42,556 nt of DNA, taken from NCBI GenBank assembly GCA_036666555.1, contig JAVWVS010000017.1:1-42556 (forward strand), written 5' to 3'. Source of the DNA: UMGS1251 sp036666555 (GTDB lineage Bacteria > Bacillota > Clostridia > Lachnospirales > Lachnospiraceae). This document shows, piece by piece, positions 7,821-16,398 of the stretch; position 1 is the stretch's first letter, and the number at the start of each line of letters is the position of its first letter. The position numbers were made by a program, and so were the translations under genes. The notes under the pieces are model-generated. The model did not search any database and was not told where the DNA came from. It was given only the letters and a program-made list of their open reading frames with translations.

Positions 7821-8741
7821 TCATTTATCTAATTTGCTTAAAAAATTATAGATGATAAAGTTATATTCACTGGCATGTGTCATGATTCCCAGATGATCTG
7901 CTTGGGAAATTTGGACAGACTCAGATGTTTGAATGCAATTGGCAAGTTTTTTCATATAGGCAGCACGCCGATTGTCTTTGCCGGCAGAAACAACCAAGGT
8001 GGGAAATTCAATTTTCGCCAATTCTTTCGCCGACATCTGAGGATAATCGGCCATGGATTGTGCAGTAGTATGTCTAGAGTTACAAGGAAAATTTAAACAC
8101 TCCAAAAAGGACAGAACTTTGGTATGGAAGTTGCGCAGGGCATCAGCAAGGACATTAAACTTTGGTGATACAATATTTGCGTCTACAATAATCAGTGCTT
8201 TTGCCATCCAAGGAGCCTTGAGAGCAAGCTGTAACGCAGTATTTCCGCCATCTCCGTAACCCAAGATAATTGCCTTGCGAATATGGAGATGGTCGAGGAC
8301 GTGAATCGTATCTTCGGCAAGTGATCTGGTAGCCAGATTAAATGGACCGATAGAAGATAATCCCAGTTGTTTCGCATCAATTAAGATGAGTTTATAATTA
8401 TCTTTAAAATATTCTACTTGCTGATGAAAAATAAGATGGCGTTGACCGCCTCCATGAAGCAGTACAAGAGGAGCACCATTCCCAATAATTTGATAATGAA
8501 TCACTGTTCCGTCAGGTGCCAGAAAGCTGTGATGGGAGTGAGTATTTCCGGTAGCAGAGTTCGTGGGAGTAATTGGTTGTTTCAGCTGTTTCCACCGATT
8601 TTTTTGATTTGTCAGTTCGGCTCGATTAGTCATATGATTCTTTTGACCCAAGTGATTTCTACTTGTTAGATTGCTTCTGGATTTTAAAGTATCGCGACTT
8701 TTCAGCCAGTTTTCATGATTCTTTGGATTGTGCTTTTTCAT
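7821..8741 (-). CDS. Alpha/beta-hydrolase fold protein with altered nucleophile and repeat-rich N-terminus
   Basis: 306 residues. Residues 75-306 form an alpha/beta-hydrolase: GTVIHYQIIGNGAPLVLLHGG with the oxyanion-hole region near 95-99, a DAKQLGLSS loop in place of the usual DxRGxGxS, the nucleophile elbow LGYGDGGNTAL, an acid candidate in SAGKDN, and a late histidine in QADHLG. In the common form of this elbow the fourth position of LGYSDGG is serine; here it is Gly163 (codon at 8253-8255), so ordinary serine-hydrolase chemistry looks unlikely. Residues 1-70 are an added, strongly basic, Asn/His-rich tail containing six hexapeptide repeats. The start has AAGGAGAG six bases upstream, so the tail should be translated. 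No function is assigned; substrate is unknown. Confidence 0.8.
   Translation of the reverse strand: MKKHNPKNHENWLKSRDTLKSRSNLTSRNHLGQKNHMTNRAELTNQKNRWKQLKQPITPTNSATGNTHSHHSFLAPDGTVIHYQIIGNGAPLVLLHGGGQRHLIFHQQVEYFKDNYKLILIDAKQLGLSSIGPFNLATRSLAEDTIHVLDHLHIRKAIILGYGDGGNTALQLALKAPWMAKALIIVDANIVSPKFNVLADALRNFHTKVLSFLECLNFPCNSRHTTAQSMADYPQMSAKELAKIEFPTLVVSAGKDNRRAAYMKKLANCIQTSESVQISQADHLGIMTHASEYNFIIYNFLSKLDK
8598..8705 (-). repeat. Six 18-base units encoding basic hexapeptide repeats
   Basis: Residues 13-48 of the hydrolase read LKSRDT, LKSRSN, LTSRNH, LGQKNH, MTNRAE, LTNQKN. Each unit starts with Leu or Met and carries a polar then a basic/amide residue at positions 3-4. The codons differ between units, so the repeat is kept at protein level more than at DNA level. 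Confidence 0.65.
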
Positions 8742-8779
8742 AGTAGGCTCTCCTTAGAATGAGGTTGTTAGATGTAACC

Positions 8780-8808
8780 ATTATAAAGGAATTAGAATCA
8801 GATTACAA
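8780..8808 (-). promoter_or_regulatory. Promoter of the alpha/beta-hydrolase gene
   Basis: On the minus strand TTGTAA (8808-8803), a 17-base spacer and TATAAT (8785-8780), about 40 bases before the start codon. Confidence 0.6.
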
Positions 8809-8833
8809 TGAGCGAAATTAGAGAAAATCGGTA

Positions 8834-8862
8834 TTGCACCATAGTCTATTCTTTGATATGCT
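8834..8862 (+). promoter_or_regulatory. Promoter of lplA
   Basis: TTGCAC (8834-8839), 17-base spacer, TATGCT (8857-8862) with a TG extension two bases upstream (TGA before the -10). Points away from the hydrolase promoter. Confidence 0.6.
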
Positions 8863-8906
8863 AGAGCCATGGTTTGAAAATGTCAATGAGAAGGGGGAAT
8901 CATAAC

Positions 8907-9902
8907 ATGATTTCAAAATTAAGTTACATGATTACAGAAAATACCGTGCCTTACAAGAATCTGGCGTTGGAGGAGTATCTTACTTTCCATGCACAAGAGG
9001 GAGAATGTATTTTGTATTTATGGCAAAATCGACATACGGTGGTCATCGGGAAAAATCAGAACTGTTGGAAAGAATGCAAAGTCAATTTTCTGGAAGAAGA
9101 TGGTGGATTTTTGGTACGAAGGATGTCCGGGGGCGGTGCGGTATTTCATGATTTGGGGAATCTGAATTTTACATTTTGTGTTAGAAAAGAAGATTATGAT
9201 GTAAGCAGACAATTAGATGTTATCTGCAAAGCGGTGGAAGAATTGGGGCTTCATGCCGAGAAAAGTGGACGAAATGATATTACCATAGATGGACGTAAAT
9301 TTTCAGGAAATGCATTCTATGAATCCAATGGATTTTGCTATCATCATGGTACTATTTTATTGAATGTGGATAAAGCCAATATGTCGAAATATTTAAATGT
9401 ATCCAAAGAAAAGCTGGCATCTAAAAGTGTGGATTCCGTAAAATCCAGAGTGGCCAATTTATCTGAATTTTATCCGGAGATTACAGTACCCATGATGGAA
9501 GATAAATTAATACAAGCATTTGGAAAAGTGTATCAGGCGCCTATGACACCATTTGAAAAAGAACGCTTGAATCAAAAAGAGTTGGAAAAGAACGAGGAGA
9601 TTTTTTCTTCCTGGGATTGGAAATACGGGAGAAAAATTCCATTTACCTTTAGCATGAGTCAACGATTCCCTTGGGGGGATATCGAATTACAATTGGCGGT
9701 AAATGAAGGTGTCATTCAAGAAGCTGGAGTTTATTCCGATGGAATGGATCAGGCATTTATTGCAAAATTACCACGGGTACTGAAAGATTGTCCTTATCAA
9801 GAGCAAGCCATGTGTGATATGGTGAAAAAAATGACGGTTTCTTGTCAGGAGCAACTAGAGATAACAGAAAATATTTGTGGATTGATTAAGGAAAACTTGT
9901 AA
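8907..9902 (+). CDS. lplA: Lipoate-protein ligase A
   Basis: Activates lipoate with ATP and transfers it to a lysine of acceptor proteins (for example GcvH or 2-oxoacid dehydrogenase E2). About 331 residues in the LplA layout: large catalytic domain with RRMSGGGAVFHDLGNLNF (lipoate/ATP loop, about residues 69-86), SGRNDITIDGRKFSGNAF with the catalytic-site lysine, and a smaller C-terminal accessory domain from about 245. In-frame earlier starts exist at 8874 (TTG), 8880 and 8886, but AAGGGGG at 8891-8897 would lie inside them and sits correctly for ATG 8907, where homology also begins. First gene of a run with the pentapeptide-repeat and MATE genes. Confidence 0.92.
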   Translation: MISKLSYMITENTVPYKNLALEEYLTFHAQEGECILYLWQNRHTVVIGKNQNCWKECKVNFLEEDGGFLVRRMSGGGAVFHDLGNLNFTFCVRKEDYDVSRQLDVICKAVEELGLHAEKSGRNDITIDGRKFSGNAFYESNGFCYHHGTILLNVDKANMSKYLNVSKEKLASKSVDSVKSRVANLSEFYPEITVPMMEDKLIQAFGKVYQAPMTPFEKERLNQKELEKNEEIFSSWDWKYGRKIPFTFSMSQRFPWGDIELQLAVNEGVIQEAGVYSDGMDQAFIAKLPRVLKDCPYQEQAMCDMVKKMTVSCQEQLEITENICGLIKENL

Positions 9903-9916
9903 GGAAGTGATGGAAT

Positions 9917-10465
9917 ATGAAGACGGCTATTTCTTTTAAAGAGATGGATTTAACCGGTCGTGACTTACGGGAAATGGATTTGACCGGGGCTGATTTTCAA
10001 GGAGCGAATCTGACCGGAGTGAATCTTCGAAAAAGTATTTTAAAAGGCGCCAACTTTAAAGGTGCCAATTTGCTTTGTACCAATCTGGAATATGCAGATT
10101 TGACGGATATTATAGTAGATGAAAATACTCGACATTACCGGATGAATTGTCCGGAAACGGGGGCATTTGTAGGATATAAAAAATGTTTTAATGATCGAAT
10201 TGTACAACTTTTGATTCCGGCAGATGCTAAGCGGTGTTCGGCGACCAATCCGGCATGCCGATGCAGTAAGGCAAAAGTACTTTCTATCAAAAGTATCGAT
10301 AGCCAAGAGTCTTATGAGGAAGCGACTTCTTTTGTGGATGAAAATTTTGTCTATCGAGTAGGAAATTGGGTGGAAGTTTCAAATTTTAATGAAGACCGGT
10401 GGATGGATTCTACCACCGGAATTCATTTTTGGATGACAAGAGAAGGTGCAATTGGCTATATGTAA
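9917..10465 (+). CDS. Pentapeptide-repeat protein with C-terminal DUF5758-like domain
   Basis: 182 residues. Residues about 10-60 are pentapeptide repeats of the A(D/N)Lxx type (units such as MDLTG, ADFQG, ANLTG, VNLRK, ANFKG, ANLLC, ADLTD), a right-handed beta-helix of about ten units. The rest is a compact domain with GAFVGYKKC, a CRCSKAKVL cysteine motif, and a C-terminal RWMDSTTGIHFWMTREGA. I recognise this as the DUF5758 arrangement often fused to pentapeptide repeats; its function is unknown. It lies 14 bases after lplA, with RBS GGAAGTGATGG, so it is probably co-transcribed, but nothing ties it to lipoylation. Confidence 0.8.
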   Translation: MKTAISFKEMDLTGRDLREMDLTGADFQGANLTGVNLRKSILKGANFKGANLLCTNLEYADLTDIIVDENTRHYRMNCPETGAFVGYKKCFNDRIVQLLIPADAKRCSATNPACRCSKAKVLSIKSIDSQESYEEATSFVDENFVYRVGNWVEVSNFNEDRWMDSTTGIHFWMTREGAIGYM

Positions 10466-10502
10466 GAAAAGCACAAAAAGTATGTCGGGGGACAAATGAA
10501 TT

Positions 10503-11840
10503 ATGGAAAGAACATTTTATAAGAAGTTACTGGCAATTGCGCTTCCGATTACGTTTCAAAATATGATTGCGTACAGCGTTAACATGGCAGACACATTAAT
10601 GTTGGGAAGTTTTGGAGAGACAACACTTTCAGCAGTCAGTCTGGCAGGGCAGGTGTTTTTTATGTTTTCACTTTTAATAGGCGGGCTGGCTAGTGGCTCG
10701 TCTGTTTTATGTAGCCAGTATTATGGGCGTCAAGATTTAGTCACTTTGCGCAAGGTAGTATCTATTGCATTGAAAATATCATTGGGATTAAGCAGTCTGT
10801 TTGTACTTCTCTTATTGGTACTTCCCATGCCGGTGATGAGATTGTTTACACTGGATCGAGAGGTGATTCATCAAGGAGCACTTTATTTCCGAGTGGTAGC
10901 AGTATCCTATTTATGTTATGGGGTTACTACAATTTTTTTGATAGCCCTTCGCAGTGTACAAGATGTAAAATTATCTCTGCGTATCTACGGGGTTTCGCTA
11001 CTGATCAATATATTTTTCAACTATATGTTTATATTTGGAAAGTTTGGTGCACCAAAACTGGGAATTGTGGGAGCGGCTATTGGAACAGTCATCGCAAGAT
11101 TAACGGAACTGATTATGGTTTTGTTTTATTTGAAATATAAAGAGAAAACATTACAGTTTCGAATTTCTATGCTGAAACTGTATGATAAAAGACTATTAAA
11201 GGATATGGTACGCTATGGATTGCCGGTGACTGCAGGAGAATTCCTGTGGGGGCTTGGGATTTCGGTACATTGTGCAATTTTGGGACATATGGGTGCGACG
11301 GCTGTGGCGGCAAATAGCATTTGTAATGTATTACATCAATTCATGCTATCTTTTGTACAGGGGATGGGAAGTGCAGCGGCAGTGATGATTGGTGCTTATA
11401 TTGGTGCCGGAATGTATCAAGAAGCGAAAGCGGGAAGTAAAGTATTGGTACGAATATTTGCACTTTGCGGAATTACAATGGGTGTATTTATTCTGCTTAT
11501 CAGTGAGCCGTTTTTTGCTTTCTACAATCTGCAAGCAGGTACTTTGAAGTTGGCAAGACAATTTATATTAGTATATGCTATGGCCACTTTGTTTCGCTCT
11601 ATATCCGGCCCTACCCTTTGTGGAATATTTTGGGGAAGTGGAGATACTGTATTTTCAGCGAAAGTAGACATTGGTTTTTTGTGGGCATTGATTCCAGTTG
11701 GTCTTATTGCAGCATTTGCGTTACACCTCAGTCCGGCCATAGTATTACTGATTTTAAGAATGGAAACACTTTTCAAAACGATTGTGGCACTTTATCATTT
11801 ACGGGGAACCAGATGGATTCAGCAGGTTACGAGAGAATAA
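10503..11840 (+). CDS. MATE family multidrug/organic cation efflux transporter
   Basis: 445 residues with twelve hydrophobic segments in two related six-helix halves. The first half has the family start (LAIALPITFQNMIAYSVN, MADTLMLGSFGE) and the Gln-rich AGQVFF; the second repeats it at GLPVTAGEFLWGLG and GATAVAANSICN. MATE proteins export drugs or metabolites in exchange for Na+ or H+; the substrate cannot be read from sequence. It starts 37 bases after the pentapeptide-repeat gene with GGGGGAC upstream, and converges on luxS without a clear terminator between them. Confidence 0.9.
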   Translation: MERTFYKKLLAIALPITFQNMIAYSVNMADTLMLGSFGETTLSAVSLAGQVFFMFSLLIGGLASGSSVLCSQYYGRQDLVTLRKVVSIALKISLGLSSLFVLLLLVLPMPVMRLFTLDREVIHQGALYFRVVAVSYLCYGVTTIFLIALRSVQDVKLSLRIYGVSLLINIFFNYMFIFGKFGAPKLGIVGAAIGTVIARLTELIMVLFYLKYKEKTLQFRISMLKLYDKRLLKDMVRYGLPVTAGEFLWGLGISVHCAILGHMGATAVAANSICNVLHQFMLSFVQGMGSAAAVMIGAYIGAGMYQEAKAGSKVLVRIFALCGITMGVFILLISEPFFAFYNLQAGTLKLARQFILVYAMATLFRSISGPTLCGIFWGSGDTVFSAKVDIGFLWALIPVGLIAAFALHLSPAIVLLILRMETLFKTIVALYHLRGTRWIQQVTRE

Positions 11841-11898
11841 AATGCCTGTCTATTTCTAATTTCTTTAATTCTATTATAAAACAGTTCAGAAAATTATT

Positions 11899-12378
11899 TT
11901 ACGTGGGATATACAAGACGTTCGGATGTAATCGAAGTAAGTACCTCCTCTAAGAATTTCTTAGCCAAGTAATTGGCCATAGGAAGATTCATATCTAGATA
12001 ATTTCCGCAGTCTTTGGCACTTGCACCGGGTACCTCACCCTGGAAGTCCTGAATAAAGGTAAACATTGCAGTTAATAAGTCTACCACATTTGCAGATTCA
12101 TAATCACCGGCTAAAAGCAAATAAAAGCCAGTACGACAGCCCATTGGTCCAAAGTAAATAATTTTAGAACCAAAAGTGGCATCATTGCGCAGAAAGGTTG
12201 TGGCAAGATGCTCTATGGTATGCATCTCGGCGGTATTCATGACAGGCTCTTCATTGGGAGAAGTCATACGAATGTCAAAGGTCGTGATGATGTCACCGCC
12301 TACAGGGTCTTTTCTGGATACATAAACACCTGGCTTTAGTCGAATATGATCAATGGTGAAACTTGTAATTTTTTCCAT
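11899..12378 (-). CDS. luxS: S-ribosylhomocysteine lyase (LuxS)
   Basis: Cleaves S-ribosylhomocysteine to homocysteine and DPD, the precursor of autoinducer-2, in the activated methyl cycle. 159 residues. Metal ligands HTIEH (His53, His57) and Cys124 in KDCGNY are present, as are the catalytic Glu56 and Cys81 in FGPMGCRTGFY. The N-terminal DHIRLKPGVYVSR is typical. RBS AAAAGGAGA stands before the start on the minus strand. Its usual partner, the pfs nucleosidase gene, is not in this window, so the gene is a single unit. Confidence 0.97.
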   Translation of the reverse strand: MEKITSFTIDHIRLKPGVYVSRKDPVGGDIITTFDIRMTSPNEEPVMNTAEMHTIEHLATTFLRNDATFGSKIIYFGPMGCRTGFYLLLAGDYESANVVDLLTAMFTFIQDFQGEVPGASAKDCGNYLDMNLPMANYLAKKFLEEVLTSITSERLVYPT

Positions 12379-12410
12379 GGGATAAGTCTCCTTTTTTATA
12401 TAATAATCTC

Positions 12411-12439
12411 ATTATAAGGGAGAGCGCGCGGAAGTTCAA
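12411..12439 (-). promoter_or_regulatory. Promoter of luxS
   Basis: On the minus strand TTGAAC (12439-12434), 17-base spacer, TATAAT (12416-12411), 33 bases before the start codon. Confidence 0.65.
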
Positions 12440-12499
12440 TAGAAATCTACAGAGGAGATTCCCATAAAATCGGGGGTTCACAAAAATTTTAGAAAATGG

Positions 12500-12526
12500 C
12501 TAGCACTCTCCTATTGACAGTGCTAA
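12500..12526 (+). promoter_or_regulatory. CIRCE element (HrcA operator) of clpB
   Basis: CTAGCACTC, nine bases, CAGTGCTAA: 16 of 18 positions match the CIRCE consensus TTAGCACTC-N9-GAGTGCTAA, and the spacing is exact. HrcA bound here would block the promoter, since the -35 lies inside the element. hrcA itself is not in the window. Confidence 0.9.
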
Positions 12527-12542
12527 AACATGGTGATATAGT
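12514..12542 (+). promoter_or_regulatory. Promoter of clpB
   Basis: TTGACA (12514-12519), spanning the junction of the CIRCE spacer and right arm, 17-base spacer, TATAGT (12537-12542). Confidence 0.8.
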
Positions 12543-12577
12543 TGTGATAGAACATACAAGCAAAGGAGGACTTTAGT

Positions 12578-15163
12578 ATGAATATTAATAAATTTACGCA
12601 AAAATCAATACAGGCAGTGCAAGACTGCGAGAAGATTGCTTATGAATATGGAAATCAAGAAATTGAGCAGGAGCATTTATTATATGCATTGATGACTCAG
12701 GAAGATGGTTTAATTCCAAAGCTCATAGAGAAGATGGGGATTTCCAAGGAATCTTTTGTCAATCGGATTGAAGAGGGACTGCGCAAGCGAACCAAAGTGC
12801 AGGGGGGACAGGTGCATATCGGCCAGGAGTTAAACCAAGTACTGATTCACTGTGAGGATGAAGCCAAACAGATGGGGGATGAGTATGTATCGGTAGAGCA
12901 TATTTTCCTAGCATTAATCAAACACCCGAACCGAGAAGCCAAAGCAATTTTTAAAGAATATGAGATTACCAGAGATCGCTTTTTACAGGAATTGTCTACG
13001 GTTCGTGGCAATCAAAAAGTGACCAGTGATAATCCAGAAGGAACTTATGATACCCTAAATAAATATGGTGTGGATCTGGTAGAAAAAGCAAAGGAACAAA
13101 AATTGGATCCAGTGATAGGAAGAGATGTGGAGATTCGAAATGTAGTTCGGATTCTATCCCGCAAAACCAAGAATAACCCGGTGCTGATTGGAGAACCGGG
13201 AGTTGGAAAAACGGCAGCCGTAGAGGGTCTGGCACAGAGAATCGTACAAGGAGACGTACCGGAAGCACTAAAAGACAAGAAGATTTTCGCATTGGATATG
13301 GGAGCACTGGTTGCAGGAGCAAAATACCGTGGGGAATTCGAGGAACGTTTAAAAGCAGTACTAGAAGAAGTGAAACAAAGTGATGGGAACATTATTTTAT
13401 TTATTGACGAGCTTCATACTATTGTAGGCGCAGGAAAAACAGAAGGTTCCATGGATGCTGGGAATATGCTGAAACCAATGCTGGCCAGAGGAGAACTGCA
13501 TTGTATTGGTGCGACTACGTTAAATGAGTATCGTCAATATATTGAAAAAGATGCAGCGTTGGAGCGACGTTTCCAACCAGTAATGATAGATGAACCTACG
13601 GTAGAGGATACGGTGTCTATTCTTCGTGGATTGAAGGAACGCTATGAAGTATTCCATGGAGTGAAGATCACTGACAGTGCACTGGTAGCGGCGGCAACCT
13701 TATCAAATCGTTATATCAGTGATCGCTTTTTACCGGATAAAGCCATTGATTTGGTGGATGAAGCCTGTGCGGATATTAAAACGGAGTTAGATTCACTACC
13801 CAATGAATTGGACGAAATGCATCGACGTATTACACAATTGAAAATCGAAGAGATGGCACTGAAAAAAGAAGATGACCGATTAAGCCAGGAACGTTTGGGT
13901 CATTTGCAGCAAGAATTAGCAGAACTGCAAGAAACATTCACCGGACAAAAGGCACAGTGGGATAATGAAAAAAATTCAGTGGGGAAAGTACGGAAAATCA
14001 GAGAATCCATTGAACAAATGAATCGAGAGATTCAATTGGCAGAGCGAGAAAATGATTTTAATAAACTTTCCGAACTGCAATATGGAAAACTGCCGGAATT
14101 GAAAAAGCAATTGGAGCGCGAGGAAGAAAAGGTGAAATCAGAAGGTGCCACCTTAGTGCATGAAAATGTTACGGAAGAGGAAATTGCAAAAATCGTATCG
14201 CGGTGGACCAACATTCCGGTTGCCAGACTCAATGAAAGTGAACGAAATAAAACGTTGCACTTGGACCAAGAACTTCACAAACGAGTCATTGGTCAGGAAG
14301 AAGGAGTGACAAAAGTAACGGAGGCCATTATTCGGTCCAAAGCAGGAATTAAAGACCCTTCGAAACCCATTGGATCATTTTTATTCTTAGGACCTACCGG
14401 TGTGGGAAAGACGGAACTTGCCAAGGCACTTGCCCAAAGTCTTTTTGATGACGAAAACAATATGATTCGAATTGACATGAGTGAGTACATGGAGAAGTAT
14501 TCAGTATCCAGACTGATTGGAGCACCTCCTGGATATGTGGGATACGATGAAGGTGGGCAACTGACGGAAGCTGTTCGCAGAAAACCTTACTCGGTGGTCT
14601 TGTTTGATGAAATTGAAAAGGCACACCCAGATGTATTTAATGTATTACTGCAGGTGTTGGATGATGGACGGATTACCGATTCCCAAGGCAGAACTGTGGA
14701 TTTTAAAAATACGATTTTGATTATGACGTCTAACATTGGTTCCTCGTATTTATTGGAAGGGATTCATGAGAGTGGTGGAATTACCCAACAGAATGAAGAA
14801 ATGGTGATGAATGAACTACAGGCACAATTTCGTCCGGAATTCTTAAATCGTTTAGATGAGATTATTATGTTCCAACCGTTGACAAAAGAAAATATAAATG
14901 CCATTATTGACTTATTAATTAGTGATACCAATCAACGTTTAACAGAGAAAGAACTTCAGATAGAACTTACGGATGCAGCCAAGGAATATGTAGTGGAAGG
15001 CGGTTATGATCCACTGTATGGTGCAAGACCATTGAAGAGGTATATGCAAAAGCATGTAGAAACATTGGCGGCGAAACTGATTCTTGGAGGTGATGTGGGA
15101 GAAGGAGATACGATTTTGTTAGACGTAGTAGACGGCGCACTGGGTGCAAAGCGAAAGGGTTAA
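12578..15163 (+). CDS. clpB: ATP-dependent disaggregase ClpB
   Basis: Hexameric AAA+ chaperone that pulls proteins out of aggregates with DnaK. 861 residues, full length. Order: N-terminal double Clp_N repeat (1-145), NBD1 with Walker A GEPGVGKTA near residue 205 and Walker B LFIDELH, the coiled-coil middle domain (about 400-530) that distinguishes ClpB from ClpC/ClpA, and NBD2 with GPTGVGKTE near 605, VVLFDEIEKAH and the arginine-finger region FLNRLDEI. The pore loop motif KYRGEFEER is present. RBS AAAGGAGG. Heat-shock regulated through CIRCE. dinB begins three bases after its stop. Confidence 0.97.
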   Translation: MNINKFTQKSIQAVQDCEKIAYEYGNQEIEQEHLLYALMTQEDGLIPKLIEKMGISKESFVNRIEEGLRKRTKVQGGQVHIGQELNQVLIHCEDEAKQMGDEYVSVEHIFLALIKHPNREAKAIFKEYEITRDRFLQELSTVRGNQKVTSDNPEGTYDTLNKYGVDLVEKAKEQKLDPVIGRDVEIRNVVRILSRKTKNNPVLIGEPGVGKTAAVEGLAQRIVQGDVPEALKDKKIFALDMGALVAGAKYRGEFEERLKAVLEEVKQSDGNIILFIDELHTIVGAGKTEGSMDAGNMLKPMLARGELHCIGATTLNEYRQYIEKDAALERRFQPVMIDEPTVEDTVSILRGLKERYEVFHGVKITDSALVAAATLSNRYISDRFLPDKAIDLVDEACADIKTELDSLPNELDEMHRRITQLKIEEMALKKEDDRLSQERLGHLQQELAELQETFTGQKAQWDNEKNSVGKVRKIRESIEQMNREIQLAERENDFNKLSELQYGKLPELKKQLEREEEKVKSEGATLVHENVTEEEIAKIVSRWTNIPVARLNESERNKTLHLDQELHKRVIGQEEGVTKVTEAIIRSKAGIKDPSKPIGSFLFLGPTGVGKTELAKALAQSLFDDENNMIRIDMSEYMEKYSVSRLIGAPPGYVGYDEGGQLTEAVRRKPYSVVLFDEIEKAHPDVFNVLLQVLDDGRITDSQGRTVDFKNTILIMTSNIGSSYLLEGIHESGGITQQNEEMVMNELQAQFRPEFLNRLDEIIMFQPLTKENINAIIDLLISDTNQRLTEKELQIELTDAAKEYVVEGGYDPLYGARPLKRYMQKHVETLAAKLILGGDVGEGDTILLDVVDGALGAKRKG

Positions 15164-15165
15164 AA

Positions 15166-16398
15166 ATGGCAACAATCATCTTTCATATTGACGTCAATTC
15201 AGCATATTTAAGCTGGACAGCAACGGAACAAATGAAACAAGGGATTCGTACAGACTTGCGACAGGTTCCCTCTATTATTGGAGGGGACCAAAAGTCTCGC
15301 CATGGAGTCGTATTGGCGAAGTCTGTACCTGCAAAAAAATATGGCATTCATACCGGGGAACCGGTGATGAATGCCTTTCGTAAGTGCCCGAATTTAGTTA
15401 TGGAGCCACCCAATCATCAGCTATACAGCGAATATAGCAATCGTTTGATGACTTTTTTACGTAGTTATACACCGGATGTGGAGCAGGTTAGTGTGGATGA
15501 GTGCTATCTGGATTTCACAGGAATTGCCCATGGTTATCTTTCACCGGTAGAAGCAGCATTTGAAATTAAGGATGCCATCTATCAAACATTCGGTTTTACG
15601 GTTAATATCGGAATTTCTTCCAATAAATTATTGGCAAAAATGGCATCGGATTTTGAAAAGCCCAATCGGGTACATACGCTATTTCCGGAAGAAATCCCAG
15701 AGAAAATGTGGCCACTCCCTGTATCAGAACTGTATATGGCGGGACGTGCCAGTGTGGAAACACTGCAAAAATTAGAGATACGCACGATTGGGGATTTAGC
15801 GAAAACGGATCCGGAGCTTTTGGAATTGCACCTAAAAAGTCATGGCAGAACATTGTGGGAATTTGCCAATGGGATAGATACTTCCCAGGTACGGTCTGCC
15901 CATGTAGAAGCGAAAGGAATTGGTAATTCCACCACACTTTCGAAAGATGTCATTACGGCAACAGAAGCAAAAATAGTATTGATGGGTTTGGCAGAAAGTG
16001 TGGGTGGAAGGCTTCGAAAATCAGGACAGAAAGCGAATATGGTCAGTGTGGAAATTAAATACAGTACATTTGCACGAATGACTCATCAAAAACAACTTCT
16101 TCGTCCCAGCAATTCGGATGATATGCTCTATAAAACAGCCTGTGAACTATTTGAAGAAATGTGGAATCAAGAACCCATTCGTCTGTTAGGAATTCGTACT
16201 TCGAAACTTGCGGACGCCACAGAACCGGAACAAATGAGTTTGTTCGATTTGCCGGTGCTGGGAGCAGCAGGTTCGAAATCAAGTCAAAATGAGGATGAGA
16301 AGCATAAAAAAATAGAAGCTGCCATGGATGCAATCAAGAAAAAATATGGAGAAGATGCCGTAGTACGTGGAACATTCCTAAGAGAGAAAGAGGACTAA
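15166..16398 (+). CDS. dinB: Y-family DNA polymerase IV (DinB)
   Basis: Translesion DNA polymerase of 410 residues. Palm-domain catalytic acids lie in IDVNSAYLSW (residue 8 region) and SVDECYLDF (about 108-116); the first motif has the SAYLSW form seen in clostridial DinB-like proteins rather than the classic DMDSFYAS. Helix-hairpin-helix and little-finger domains follow (FANGIDTSQVR, IGNSTTLSKD). A clamp-binding peptide EQMSLFD lies near residue 353, followed by a charged tail. It starts two bases after the clpB stop with AAAGGG inside clpB as RBS, so it may share the heat-shock transcript. Its 3' end overlaps the convergent vanZ-like gene by four bases. Confidence 0.92.
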   Translation: MATIIFHIDVNSAYLSWTATEQMKQGIRTDLRQVPSIIGGDQKSRHGVVLAKSVPAKKYGIHTGEPVMNAFRKCPNLVMEPPNHQLYSEYSNRLMTFLRSYTPDVEQVSVDECYLDFTGIAHGYLSPVEAAFEIKDAIYQTFGFTVNIGISSNKLLAKMASDFEKPNRVHTLFPEEIPEKMWPLPVSELYMAGRASVETLQKLEIRTIGDLAKTDPELLELHLKSHGRTLWEFANGIDTSQVRSAHVEAKGIGNSTTLSKDVITATEAKIVLMGLAESVGGRLRKSGQKANMVSVEIKYSTFARMTHQKQLLRPSNSDDMLYKTACELFEEMWNQEPIRLLGIRTSKLADATEPEQMSLFDLPVLGAAGSKSSQNEDEKHKKIEAAMDAIKKKYGEDAVVRGTFLREKED

